Shown here: positions 43,590 through 51,623 of the stretch, piece by piece | Numbering within the stretch: position 1 is the stretch's first letter | Layout: every line of letters starts with the position of its first letter | Source of the DNA: Bacteroidales bacterium UBA5833 | Lineage (GTDB): Bacteria > Bacteroidota > Bacteroidia > Bacteroidales > Lentimicrobiaceae | Assembly (NCBI GenBank): GCA_002433025.1 | Contig: DJGZ01000083.1 | Coordinates: 1 to 64,000, forward strand | Direction: 5' to 3' | Length of the DNA stretch: 64,000 nt | Notes under the pieces: model-generated | Seen by the model: the letters and a program-made list of their open reading frames with translations, nothing else | Told to the model about the DNA's origin: nothing | Databases searched by the model: none | Program-made: the position numbers and the translations under genes

Positions 43590-43611
43590 AAAATCGTAAA
43601 ATTCAAACATT

Positions 43612-44403
43612 TTGAAGATTTATTTTGCTTCTGATTTCCATCTCGGGATTCCCGATCATGATTCAAGTCTGATACGCGAAAAGCTGCTGGTGCAGTGGCT
43701 GGAACTGATCAGCAAGGATGCCTCCGAGATTTTTTTAATGGGGGATATTTTCGATTTCTGGTTCGAATATCACACGGTTATTCCGAAAGGATTTGCCCGC
43801 CTGTTCGGCAAACTTGCTGAAATTACCGACCAGGGAATTCCCGTATACCTCTTCAGGGGTAATCATGATATCTGGGCTTTCGATTATTTTGAAAAAGAAC
43901 TGGGGATCAGTCTGCAGCGCGAAGCAGTTATCAGGGAATGGAGCGGGAAACGATTCTACCTCTCGCATGGCGACGGTTTGGGTCCGGGAGATTCCGGCTA
44001 TAAATTCCTGAAAAAAGTCTTTGAATTCAGGCCCAACCAATGGCTGTTCAACTGGCTGCATCCCGATATCGGCACCAGAATGGCGCTCTACTTTTCACGG
44101 AAAAGCAGGTACGCCAACGAATTGCGCGATCAGAAAGAAATCAGGGAATCAGGAAAAATTGATGTTTCCAAAGAGCGTCTTTATGCTTTTGCCAGCGACT
44201 ATCTGAAATCAGATCCGGACATTGACTACTTTATTTTCGGGCACCGTCACATTGCCGTTGACCTGCCCCTGAGCGGGAAAAGCAGGTTTATCAACCTTGG
44301 CGACTGGGTCAACAATTTTACCTATGCCGTTTTCGACGGGAAGGAACTCAGTTTAATGACTTTCAGGGATGGCGTGCGTGCAGCATTGCCGCCTGCTGAA
44401 TAA
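43612..44403 (+). CDS. lpxH: UDP-2,3-diacylglucosamine diphosphatase
   Basis: This 263-residue calcineurin-like phosphoesterase cleaves UDP-2,3-diacylglucosamine to lipid X in lipid A synthesis. The dinuclear metal motifs are all present: FASDFHLG, MGDIFDFW, FRGNHDIW, LSHGDGLG and FGHRHIAVD. The start is TTG at 43612 (MKIYFASDF); no ATG lies upstream within the promoter-limited leader. Length and motifs suit LpxH rather than LpxI. It starts a likely two-gene unit with the ppx-like gene. Confidence 0.9.
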   Translation: MKIYFASDFHLGIPDHDSSLIREKLLVQWLELISKDASEIFLMGDIFDFWFEYHTVIPKGFARLFGKLAEITDQGIPVYLFRGNHDIWAFDYFEKELGISLQREAVIREWSGKRFYLSHGDGLGPGDSGYKFLKKVFEFRPNQWLFNWLHPDIGTRMALYFSRKSRYANELRDQKEIRESGKIDVSKERLYAFASDYLKSDPDIDYFIFGHRHIAVDLPLSGKSRFINLGDWVNNFTYAVFDGKELSLMTFRDGVRAALPPAE

Positions 44404-44414
44404 AAGAACGGAAT

Positions 44415-45305
44415 ATGCTATTTTCGAGTATCGACATAGGGTCCAACGCGGTAAGGTTATTATTCGCCAATGTTTTCGACAGCAAGGCCGGTCCTGTAAC
44501 CGAGAAAGCCTCCCTGATCAGAATCCCGTTGCGGCTCGGCTTCGATGTTTTTAACGGGGGCAGCATTTCACAGCAGCGGGCCGATGACCTGGTAAAGACC
44601 ATGCTGGCATTCAAGCTGCTCATCGATGTATATCAGCCGGCGGGATACCGCGCAGCCGCCACTTCTGCCATGCGCGAGGCCGCCAACAACGAACTGATCC
44701 TTGAAAGGGTTAAGCGTGAAACCGGTCTTGAAATTGGCATGATCGACGGGATTGAAGAAGCCAACATCATCAGTTCGCTGAGCAATATTTTTGTCAATAA
44801 AAACTTCAGCAAAACGCTGTATATCGACGTTGGGGGCGGGTCCACGGAATTGTCGGTACTTGAAGGAAAACGGTTCATTACTTCAAACTCATTCAAAATA
44901 GGCACCATCCGGCTGCTGGCCGACAAGGTGGAAGATGCCGAATGGGAAAATCTGCGCAGGTGGCTGCAGCAATTCAGGGCTGATTTCGGCCAGATGAACT
45001 GCATTGGTTCCGGCGGCAATATTAACAAAATCACGAAGTTATACGGCCACGCGCTCAACAACATCATCACCTTCGATCAGCTTGTTTTTGCCTACAAGCA
45101 GCTCAACAACATGAGCCTGACGGCCCGCATTGAAAAAATGGGGCTGAGGCCCGACCGCGCTGACGTAATTGTGCCGGCTGCCAGGATTTTTGTCCGCATC
45201 CTGAAATGGACAGGTATCGGCACCGTGATTGCCCCGAAAATCGGACTGGCCGACGGGCTGGTGCTGCTTCAGTACAAAGAGATGAAAGAGAAGGGGCTGA
45301 TCTGA
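44415..45305 (+). CDS. Ppx/GppA family exopolyphosphatase
   Basis: This 296-residue protein has the sugar kinase/Hsp70-like fold of Ppx/GppA: SSIDIGSNAVRLL (phosphate 1 loop), YRAAATSAMREAAN, IDVGGGSTELSVL (phosphate 2 loop) and CIGSGGNINKIT. This is the short form without the C-terminal HD domain, common in Bacteroidetes. Activity may be exopolyphosphatase or pppGpp phosphohydrolase; sequence cannot decide. It starts 11 nt after lpxH and is probably co-transcribed. Confidence 0.9.
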   Translation: MLFSSIDIGSNAVRLLFANVFDSKAGPVTEKASLIRIPLRLGFDVFNGGSISQQRADDLVKTMLAFKLLIDVYQPAGYRAAATSAMREAANNELILERVKRETGLEIGMIDGIEEANIISSLSNIFVNKNFSKTLYIDVGGGSTELSVLEGKRFITSNSFKIGTIRLLADKVEDAEWENLRRWLQQFRADFGQMNCIGSGGNINKITKLYGHALNNIITFDQLVFAYKQLNNMSLTARIEKMGLRPDRADVIVPAARIFVRILKWTGIGTVIAPKIGLADGLVLLQYKEMKEKGLI

Positions 45306-45439
45306 GAAATCACTTAACCGGCAGGAAATCCACCTTGACTACATTCAGATTCCGGTTTAAAAAATCACTGGCTGCCCCGATAGATCATCCCTGAGCTAAA
45401 GAAAGGAAGGGAAAAAGATTCCGTATCGCAAGGGTTAAT

Positions 45440-45447
45440 TATCTTTG
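45440..45447 (+). promoter_or_regulatory. -7 promoter box of molybdenum cofactor cluster
   Basis: TATCTTTG matches TAnnTTTG, with a leader of about 17 nt to moeA. No such box was seen inside the cluster, which supports one transcript for all five genes. Confidence 0.6.
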
Positions 45448-45469
45448 CCGCAAATCTGAACGATCTGAT

Positions 45470-46645
45470 ATGATCACTTTTGAAGAAGCACTTTCTATCA
45501 TTAACAATACCAGGGTTTCATGCACAACCGAAAAGGTAAGTCTTGAAACTTCACCCGGAAGGATACTGGCTGAGGACATTTACTCGGATGTTGAAATGCC
45601 TCCTTTCGACAAGGCCGCTGTCGACGGTTTTGCCTGTCGCCGTGCCGACCTGCATGGATTACTCGAGGTGATAGAGGTTATCCCCGCAGGGAAACAGCCT
45701 GAAAAAGCGGTCGCTGCCGGAAAATGTTCAAGAATCATGACAGGGGCCATGGTGCCGGAAGGCGCTGACACGGTCATCATGGTGGAGCATACTGAGGAAA
45801 CAGAAGATGGAAGCGTACGATTTCTGAAAGAAAAGACTTCTGCCAATATAGCTTACAGGGCGGAAGATGTTAAACAGGGACAGCAGGTGCTGAACAAGGG
45901 CACCCTGCTGAAGCCGCAACACATTGCCATACTTGCAGCCGTTGGCATTCCGGAACCGCTTGTTTTCCGGAAGCCGGTAATCGGGATCATTTCAACCGGA
46001 GATGAACTGACGGAGCCCGGAAATAAACCCCGTACCGGTCAGATCCGAAACAGCAACGCCTGGCAACTGATGGCGCAGACAAACCAGCTGAGGCTCAATA
46101 CGGTGTACACCGGCATTGCAGCCGACACCCCTGAAAGCGTCAAAAAGCATATCCAGGAGGCATTTGGCAAAAGTGATATCGTATTGCTTACAGGCGGCGT
46201 ATCCATGGGCGATTTTGACCATGTACCGGCTGTTATGGAAGAGACAGGGGTAAATATACTGTTTAAAAGTGTCGCGGTTCAACCAGGAAGACCGACCGTT
46301 TTTGGCATCAGGGATAATAAATATATTTTCGGGCTTCCGGGTAATCCGGTTTCCTCCTTCGTCCAGTTTGAACTCCTGGTCAAGCAACTGATCTATCGCA
46401 TTATGGGTCATCAGTTCAGACCTGCCATCCTCAGGTTGCCGATGGCCTCGGATTATTCGCGGCGTAAAGCGGTGCGCAAATCATTCATACCTGTAAGGAT
46501 CAATGCTGAGGGGCTGATTGAACAACTCGAGTATCACGGATCGGCGCATATTCATGCTTATGAGGAGGCCAATGGTCTGATGGCCGTTGAAATAGGGGAA
46601 GCACAAATCGCAAAAGGAGAAATGAGGTATGTTCGACAGCTTTAA
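45470..46645 (+). CDS. moeA: Molybdopterin molybdotransferase MoeA
   Basis: This 391-residue enzyme inserts molybdate into adenylated molybdopterin. Conserved pieces in order: MPPFDKAAVDGFA (domain 1), RIMTGAMVPEGADTVIMVEHT, GIISTGDELTEPG, LLTGGVSMGDFDHVP (MPT-binding loop) and GLPGNPVSSFVQFELLV, then a C-terminal domain IV. It is complete and of normal length. It is the first gene of the cofactor cluster and its end overlaps the moaA start by 17 nt. Confidence 0.94.
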   Translation: MITFEEALSIINNTRVSCTTEKVSLETSPGRILAEDIYSDVEMPPFDKAAVDGFACRRADLHGLLEVIEVIPAGKQPEKAVAAGKCSRIMTGAMVPEGADTVIMVEHTEETEDGSVRFLKEKTSANIAYRAEDVKQGQQVLNKGTLLKPQHIAILAAVGIPEPLVFRKPVIGIISTGDELTEPGNKPRTGQIRNSNAWQLMAQTNQLRLNTVYTGIAADTPESVKKHIQEAFGKSDIVLLTGGVSMGDFDHVPAVMEETGVNILFKSVAVQPGRPTVFGIRDNKYIFGLPGNPVSSFVQFELLVKQLIYRIMGHQFRPAILRLPMASDYSRRKAVRKSFIPVRINAEGLIEQLEYHGSAHIHAYEEANGLMAVEIGEAQIAKGEMRYVRQL

Positions 46646-47429
46646 CAGACAGATTAATTACCTGCGCATATCAGTAACCGACCGCTGCAACCTCCGGTGT
46701 GTTTACTGCATGCCCGAAGACGGAGTGAGACAACTGCAGCACAACGAGATCCTGTCTTTTGAAGAAATAACAAATGTTGCTTACACTGCCGTGAAGCTTG
46801 GTATTGATAAAATCAGGATCACCGGTGGGGAGCCATTGGTGCGAAAAGGGATAGTGTCGCTCGTGGAAATGCTGGCCGATATCCCCGGCATCAGGGATTT
46901 GTCGATGACCTCAAACGGTACATTGCTGAAACAATTTGCTCAGCCGCTGAAAAACGCGGGGCTGATGCGGGTGAATGTGAGCCTCGACACCCTTGATCCC
47001 GCCAGATACCGCATATTAACCCGCGGCGGGGATCTGCAACAGGTATTGGAAGGCATCATAGCAGCCCGCGAAGCCGGTCTTACACCCTTAAAGATCAACT
47101 GTGTGGTGAAATCATCCTCCCGGGAACAGGATGCCCTTGAGGTTGCTGCTTACTGCGAAGAAAACGGCCTGGAGATAAGATTCATTCATCAAATGAGCCT
47201 CACGGAAGGTCATTTTTCGGTGGTGGAAGGTGGCTCCGGCGGTGATTGCAGCCATTGCAACCGCATCCGCCTCACAGCCAGTGGCAAGCTGCTCCCGTGT
47301 TTGTTCAGCGGAATAGAATATGACATCAGAAAGATGGGCGCAGAACAAGCCATTCGTGCCGCCATTGCAAATAAACCGGCCTGCGGCAGTATGAACCTGA
47401 AAGGGGAGTTTTACAATATCGGCGGCTAA
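46629..47429 (+). CDS. moaA: Compact MoaA-like GTP 3',8-cyclase (radical SAM)
   Basis: This 266-residue protein has the radical SAM cluster CNLRCVYC (C20, C24, C27), the GGEPL motif and the SAM-binding region. The second 4Fe-4S motif is C207-x2-C210-x13-C224 with the GTP-binding Arg pair RIR between (212, 214), and the C-terminus ends NIGG as in functional MoaA. About 50 residues are missing between IRFIHQMS and the second cluster compared with the usual 320-340-residue enzyme. There is no frameshift, so it is a genuine short variant. With MoaC it should make cyclic pyranopterin monophosphate. It overlaps moeA and precedes moaC by 63 nt. Confidence 0.85.
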   Translation: MFDSFNRQINYLRISVTDRCNLRCVYCMPEDGVRQLQHNEILSFEEITNVAYTAVKLGIDKIRITGGEPLVRKGIVSLVEMLADIPGIRDLSMTSNGTLLKQFAQPLKNAGLMRVNVSLDTLDPARYRILTRGGDLQQVLEGIIAAREAGLTPLKINCVVKSSSREQDALEVAAYCEENGLEIRFIHQMSLTEGHFSVVEGGSGGDCSHCNRIRLTASGKLLPCLFSGIEYDIRKMGAEQAIRAAIANKPACGSMNLKGEFYNIGG

Positions 47430-47492
47430 ACGGCAGCACCAATCATTCCTTGAAATAAACCAAATCAAAACACATAAAAGAACCAACGGCCG

Positions 47493-47945
47493 ATGAGCAG
47501 CTTTTCACATACAGATGATAAAGGCAAAGCCAATATGGTGGATGTGGGGCACAAGCCCCTTCAGCGCCGGAGTGCAACCGCCGAAGGGCTTATCAGACTT
47601 TCGGAGCATGCCCTGAACCTGATCCGTGAAAACGAGATGAAAAAAGGAGATGTGCTTACCGTTGCCGAAATTGCCGGCATACAGGCCGCCAAAGAAACCA
47701 GCAGGCTGATCCCGCTTTGCCATCCTTTGCAGCTTACCAAAGTTGATGTTAAGACCCGGCTCACCGAAACCGGTGTCAAGGTAACTGCAATGGCGGTATG
47801 TACCGGGCAAACAGGGGTCGAGATGGAGGCACTTACCGCTGTAAGTGTGGCCCTGCTTACCATTTATGATATGTGCAAAGCTGTCGACAAAGAAATGGTT
47901 ATCGGTGAAATCAGCCTGATTGAAAAAATCAAGACCGATTTGTAA
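47493..47945 (+). CDS. moaC: Cyclic pyranopterin monophosphate synthase MoaC
   Basis: This 150-residue hexameric enzyme converts the MoaA product (3',8-cyclo-GTP) to cPMP. The signatures are ANMVDVGHKPLQRRSATAEG, LIPLCHPLQLTKVDV (active-site His) and GVEMEALTAVSVALLTIYDMCKAVDK. The length is normal and the product is intact. It is encoded inside the molybdenum cofactor cluster directly after the compact moaA. Confidence 0.95.
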   Translation: MSSFSHTDDKGKANMVDVGHKPLQRRSATAEGLIRLSEHALNLIRENEMKKGDVLTVAEIAGIQAAKETSRLIPLCHPLQLTKVDVKTRLTETGVKVTAMAVCTGQTGVEMEALTAVSVALLTIYDMCKAVDKEMVIGEISLIEKIKTDL

Positions 47946-47952
47946 GCATACA

Positions 47953-48441
47953 ATGAATAAAAGAAGTCATAGTCTTAAACCCGCAGTTCCCAGGCGTGCG
48001 CTTTTTTTTGCCGCAGCCGGGGTGTGGGCTTATGCGGCTGTCAGGGTTTTCGGGCTGGCTTATGACTTCGCTCCTGAAGGCCCTTTGCCGCTGTGGATGG
48101 TTGTAGTGACAGGATTGGCGGGAATTGCCGTATTTTTCAATTTTGTATTTTTGAAAATAAGCCGGAAGTATATAGCCCGGATTGCCGGTATGGAACAGAA
48201 AAATCCATGCATTTTCGCCTTCTTCGCGTGGAAAAGCTACCTGATGATCGCGATTATGGCAACCATGGGTATACTGTTTGTCCGATTCGAGGTCATTCCC
48301 CTGTATCTTCAGGGAGTCTTCTATATCGCACTCAGCGGATCACTGCTTTTGTCGGCATTGATGTTTATCAATGCGGGTTTTCTTTATAAGGATCCTGACA
48401 GCAATCATTCAGGCGGTGCTGTTGAAGATAATGCCGTTTAA
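47953..48441 (+). CDS. Four-helix membrane protein in the molybdenum cofactor cluster, unknown
   Basis: This 162-residue protein has four predicted transmembrane helices (about 13-32, 46-65, 95-112 and 115-136) and a short polar C-terminal tail. I do not recognise the family. The ATG at 47953 is preferred to the TTG at 47920, which lies inside moaC. It starts 7 nt after moaC and ends 19 nt before the MOSC-MogA gene, so it is almost certainly co-transcribed and may serve molybdate or cofactor handling. That link rests on position only. Confidence 0.72.
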   Translation: MNKRSHSLKPAVPRRALFFAAAGVWAYAAVRVFGLAYDFAPEGPLPLWMVVVTGLAGIAVFFNFVFLKISRKYIARIAGMEQKNPCIFAFFAWKSYLMIAIMATMGILFVRFEVIPLYLQGVFYIALSGSLLLSALMFINAGFLYKDPDSNHSGGAVEDNAV

Positions 48442-48460
48442 AAACTGATAATTATTACCA

Positions 48461-49384
48461 ATGAAGATAGATATAAAGTCCGTCAACATCTCTGAGAAAA
48501 AAGGAACCATTAAGGTGCCTGTGGAACATATCGCGCTTACCCTTAACGGTGTTGAAGGAGATGCCCATGCCGGGAAATGGCACCGTCAGGTAAGCCTGTT
48601 GGGAACAGAAAGCTTCAGGAAATTCGAGAAAGTCGCCGGCAGGCCGTTGAAATACGGCGAGTTTGCCGAAAACATCACCACTGAAGGTATTATCCTGTAC
48701 GAAACCCATCCGCTCGACCGGTTTACGATCGGCGATGCCTTGCTCGAAGTAACCCAGATAGGAAAAAAATGCCACGGCGACAGCTGCGCAATATACCGGG
48801 AGGTTGGCAATTGTGTGATGCCGAAAGAGGGCATTTTCTGCAGGGTATTGGAACCGGGCATCGTAAAAGCCGGAGATGAAATAACCTATCATCCGAAGGT
48901 ATTCAGGGTAAAAGTCATTACGCTGAGCGACCGTGCAGCATCCGGCGAATATGAAGACCGCAGCGGGCCCCGGGTAGTTCAGTTGCTTGAAGAATACTTT
49001 GCCGGCCTTGGATGGACTGCTGAGATCGCGAGGAGTGTGATTCCCGATGAAGCAGGGCTGCTAAGGCAGGAAATCAACGGGGCGGCCAACGCAGATATAA
49101 TTATCTCAACAGGCGGGACAGGCATCGGGCCGCGGGATATTACCGTGGATGTTGTAAAACCGATGCTTGACAAGGAAATACCCGGGATCATGGAAATGAT
49201 CCGGCAGAAATACGGTTCAGAAAAACCCAATGCCCTGCTGAGCCGGGGTGTTGCCGGGGTGATCGGATCGGCTCTTGTTTACACGCTTCCGGGTAGCGTG
49301 AAGGCGGTAGAAGAATACCTGTCCGTCATCAGCAGTACAATCAAACACTCGGTATTTATGATGAACGGGCTGGACCTGCATTGA
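48461..49384 (+). CDS. MOSC-MogA fusion protein (molybdopterin adenylyltransferase)
   Basis: This 307-residue fusion has an N-terminal MOSC (molybdenum cofactor sulfurase C-terminal) domain at about 1-147: LTLNGVEGDAHAGKWHRQVSLL, then GKKCHGDSC with the conserved Cys, and EGIFCRVLEPG. A full MogA domain spans 148-307: VITLSDRAASGEYEDRSGP, IISTGGTGIGPRDITVD and LPGSVKAVEEYL. MogA adenylates molybdopterin before MoeA inserts molybdate, while MOSC domains handle sulfur or bind cofactor. It ends the cluster; no moaD, moaE or moeB was found in the window. Confidence 0.9.
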   Translation: MKIDIKSVNISEKKGTIKVPVEHIALTLNGVEGDAHAGKWHRQVSLLGTESFRKFEKVAGRPLKYGEFAENITTEGIILYETHPLDRFTIGDALLEVTQIGKKCHGDSCAIYREVGNCVMPKEGIFCRVLEPGIVKAGDEITYHPKVFRVKVITLSDRAASGEYEDRSGPRVVQLLEEYFAGLGWTAEIARSVIPDEAGLLRQEINGAANADIIISTGGTGIGPRDITVDVVKPMLDKEIPGIMEMIRQKYGSEKPNALLSRGVAGVIGSALVYTLPGSVKAVEEYLSVISSTIKHSVFMMNGLDLH

Positions 49385-49465
49385 TTATAAATTGAAAAAG
49401 GGATTATTTCCGGCTGGCAGGGCATGAATTGAAAGGGAATCACAAAAATTCAGAAGAGGAAAACT

Positions 49466-50026
49466 ATGTTATTGCCAAGAAATGAAGCACTTGATTTGCT
49501 CAGGAGTTATATAAAGAATGAACGAATGATCGCCCATTCGCTGGCGTCGGAAGCTGTGATGCGGGCACTCGCCCTTCGGTTGGGCCGCGATCCGGAAAAA
49601 TGGGCACAGGCAGGACTGCTTCATGATCTTGATGTGGAAATTACCAATGCGGACCCGGCTGTCCATGCCCTGGAGACCGCACGCATCCTTACCGGAATGG
49701 GGCTGGAAGAAGATGTGGTGGATGCCATCCGTATGCACAACGAAATGGCTACCGGTTTGGAGCGGGAGACTGAATTTCAGCACGCCCTTGCTGCCGGAGA
49801 AACCATCACCGGGCTCATCACCGCAACAGCCATGGTTTACCCTGATAAAAAGGTAGCATCCGTGAAGCCCAAATCGGTTGTGAAACGGATGAAGGAAAAA
49901 GCTTTTGCAGCTTCAGTAAGACGGGAAGTTATTCTTGAATGCGAGAAAATCGGTCTGACGCTGGATGAATTCGTAGCCCTGAGTATAACTGCCATGGCCG
50001 GTATCGCCGATGAAATCGGGCTTTAA
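49466..50026 (+). CDS. HD-domain (HDIG) protein
   Basis: This 186-residue cytoplasmic protein has an HD phosphohydrolase core with metal ligands: His in MIAHSLASEAV, HD in LLHDLDVE, His in AVHALETA and His in IRMHNEMA. The family includes predicted metal-dependent phosphohydrolases; the substrate is unknown. The Shine-Dalgarno-like AGAGGAAAA precedes the ATG. Its end overlaps the convergent AlkB gene by 4 nt. Confidence 0.83.
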   Translation: MLLPRNEALDLLRSYIKNERMIAHSLASEAVMRALALRLGRDPEKWAQAGLLHDLDVEITNADPAVHALETARILTGMGLEEDVVDAIRMHNEMATGLERETEFQHALAAGETITGLITATAMVYPDKKVASVKPKSVVKRMKEKAFAASVRREVILECEKIGLTLDEFVALSITAMAGIADEIGL

Positions 50027-50661
50027 CGCCCATGCACATTTACCGCCATTATCATTCTGAATGTCAAATTGATACGCTCACCCTTAATGGCGGCTGATTT
50101 GAGCAATGCATGTTGCCAGAAATGCTGAATGGATCCGCCCATGACCAGAAGGCTCCCATTAGCCAGTTTTACCTTGAAAACCTTACGGTGATTGTCCTTG
50201 CGCCGGAACCTGAAATCCCTTTCCTGCCCCAGACTAAGACTTGCTATCACCGGATTGACGCCCAGCTCTTTTTCGTCATCGGCATGCCAGCCCATACTGT
50301 CATTCCCATCGCGGTACCAGTTAAGCAGCACGGAATTGAAACTGCATCCGGTTGCTGCAACAATCATGTCCCTGAGCTGTATCAGCACCGGCGTCCATGG
50401 CTCAGGACTCAGTTTCAATCCTGAGTAGCTGTAGGCGGCCCCGGTATCACCGTACCAGGCTGTGAGGCGCGGAGTCAGGTACGATTTGCCAAAAATGCGG
50501 AGGTTTTCCTGTTTCCAATTGATTTCGGTTTTCAGCTGACAGGTATATTGCCCGCACTCAGCCGGTTGAAGAAATGCTGGATAATAATTCAGCATTCCAT
50601 TGTCAAGAGGAATTGAAACAGGCCGGGGATGTAAGGAAAAAAGATCCGGTATATCCTTCAT
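50023..50661 (-). CDS. AlkB-like 2-oxoglutarate/Fe(II) dioxygenase
   Basis: This 212-residue protein has the HxD iron motif in MGWHADDEKELG, the distal His in SIQHFWQHALL, and Arg positions for 2-oxoglutarate in the final ERINLTFRMI. The start resembles the ALKBH2/3-type group (PYLTPRLTAWYGDTG; nucleotide-flipping region). Its likely role is oxidative demethylation of alkylated bases in DNA or RNA. Its ATG directly abuts the stop of zupT (50662), so it is the second gene of that unit. Confidence 0.9.
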   Translation of the reverse strand: MKDIPDLFSLHPRPVSIPLDNGMLNYYPAFLQPAECGQYTCQLKTEINWKQENLRIFGKSYLTPRLTAWYGDTGAAYSYSGLKLSPEPWTPVLIQLRDMIVAATGCSFNSVLLNWYRDGNDSMGWHADDEKELGVNPVIASLSLGQERDFRFRRKDNHRKVFKVKLANGSLLVMGGSIQHFWQHALLKSAAIKGERINLTFRMIMAVNVHGR

Positions 50662-51489
50662 TTATACGAAAAGCAGCAGGCTTACAGCCATCACAGCCAT
50701 ACCGGCAATCAGTCCGTAAATGGTCAGATGGTGTTCGCCGTACTGCTCGGCGGTGGGCAAAAGTTCGTCGAGCGAGATAAAGACCATGATACCGGCCACA
50801 ATGCCAAAGGTAATGCCAAAGGTCAGTCCGTTGAAGAAAGGGAGCAGAAACAAAAAGCCGAAAAGTGCACCGACCGGTTCGGCAAGCCCAGACATAAAAG
50901 AAAGGAAGAAGGCTTTTTTCCGGTTTTCCGTTGAATAAAATACCGGGATTGAGACTGCAATTCCTTCGGGAATGTTATGAATGGCCACTGCGATGGCCAC
51001 GCTGATACCCAGTGCCGGATCTTCGATGGCCGAGAAGAAAGTGGCGAGGCCTTCGGGAAAATTGTGAATGGCAATGGCCATAGCCGAAAAAATACCCATA
51101 CGGTAAAGCGCTTGCTTTTTTCGTACCGCATGCTGTACATCGCTGATCTCGCTGAGCGAAACCTGCTCGTGCGGGTTCTGTCCCGATGGGACCAGCTTAT
51201 CTATAATGGCGGAAATAAAGATTCCGCCGAAAAAAGCCAGTACGGCAAATGTATATCCCTGCGCCTCTCCGAGTTCACTGATCAGACTTTCCTTCGACTT
51301 CTGGAAAATCTCGATCATCGACACATAGATCATCACGCCGGCGGAGAATCCTAGCGCCGTGGACAGCAGGCGGGTATTGGTCTTTTTTGCAAAAAAAGCC
51401 ACCGCCGCACCAATTCCCGTTGATAGGCCGGCAAACAGTGTTAAACCGAAAGCAAAAAGAATTACTGAAACCGGGATATCACCGCTCAT
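50662..51489 (-). CDS. zupT: ZIP-family zinc/metal transporter (ZupT-like)
   Basis: This 275-residue inner-membrane importer has eight predicted helices. The metal-pore motifs HNFPEGLATFF and HNIPEGIAVSIPV (H-N-x-P-E-G twice) lie in TM4 and TM5. It imports Zn2+ and possibly Mn2+ or Fe2+. It is co-transcribed with the AlkB-like gene, whose iron requirement may be incidental. A near-consensus -7 box (CACCTTTG, minus strand, 51513-51520) precedes it. Confidence 0.9.
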   Translation of the reverse strand: MSGDIPVSVILFAFGLTLFAGLSTGIGAAVAFFAKKTNTRLLSTALGFSAGVMIYVSMIEIFQKSKESLISELGEAQGYTFAVLAFFGGIFISAIIDKLVPSGQNPHEQVSLSEISDVQHAVRKKQALYRMGIFSAMAIAIHNFPEGLATFFSAIEDPALGISVAIAVAIHNIPEGIAVSIPVFYSTENRKKAFFLSFMSGLAEPVGALFGFLFLLPFFNGLTFGITFGIVAGIMVFISLDELLPTAEQYGEHHLTIYGLIAGMAVMAVSLLLFV

Positions 51490-51623
51490 AATTCAGGTCA
51501 GATAGTTTGATACAAAGGTGCAAAAAAAACCGACAACTGCACCAGGCAAGGTAAATCCCTGACTATAAGCCGCAATAACAGTCAGAAAAATAATCCGTAT
51601 CACGGCTTGCTGGCCCGGGGGTA

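Noticed and set aside
46629..47429. moaA as a pseudogene because it is short
   Set aside because: The frame is intact, both Cys clusters and the C-terminal GG are retained, and the gene is packed between moeA and moaC.
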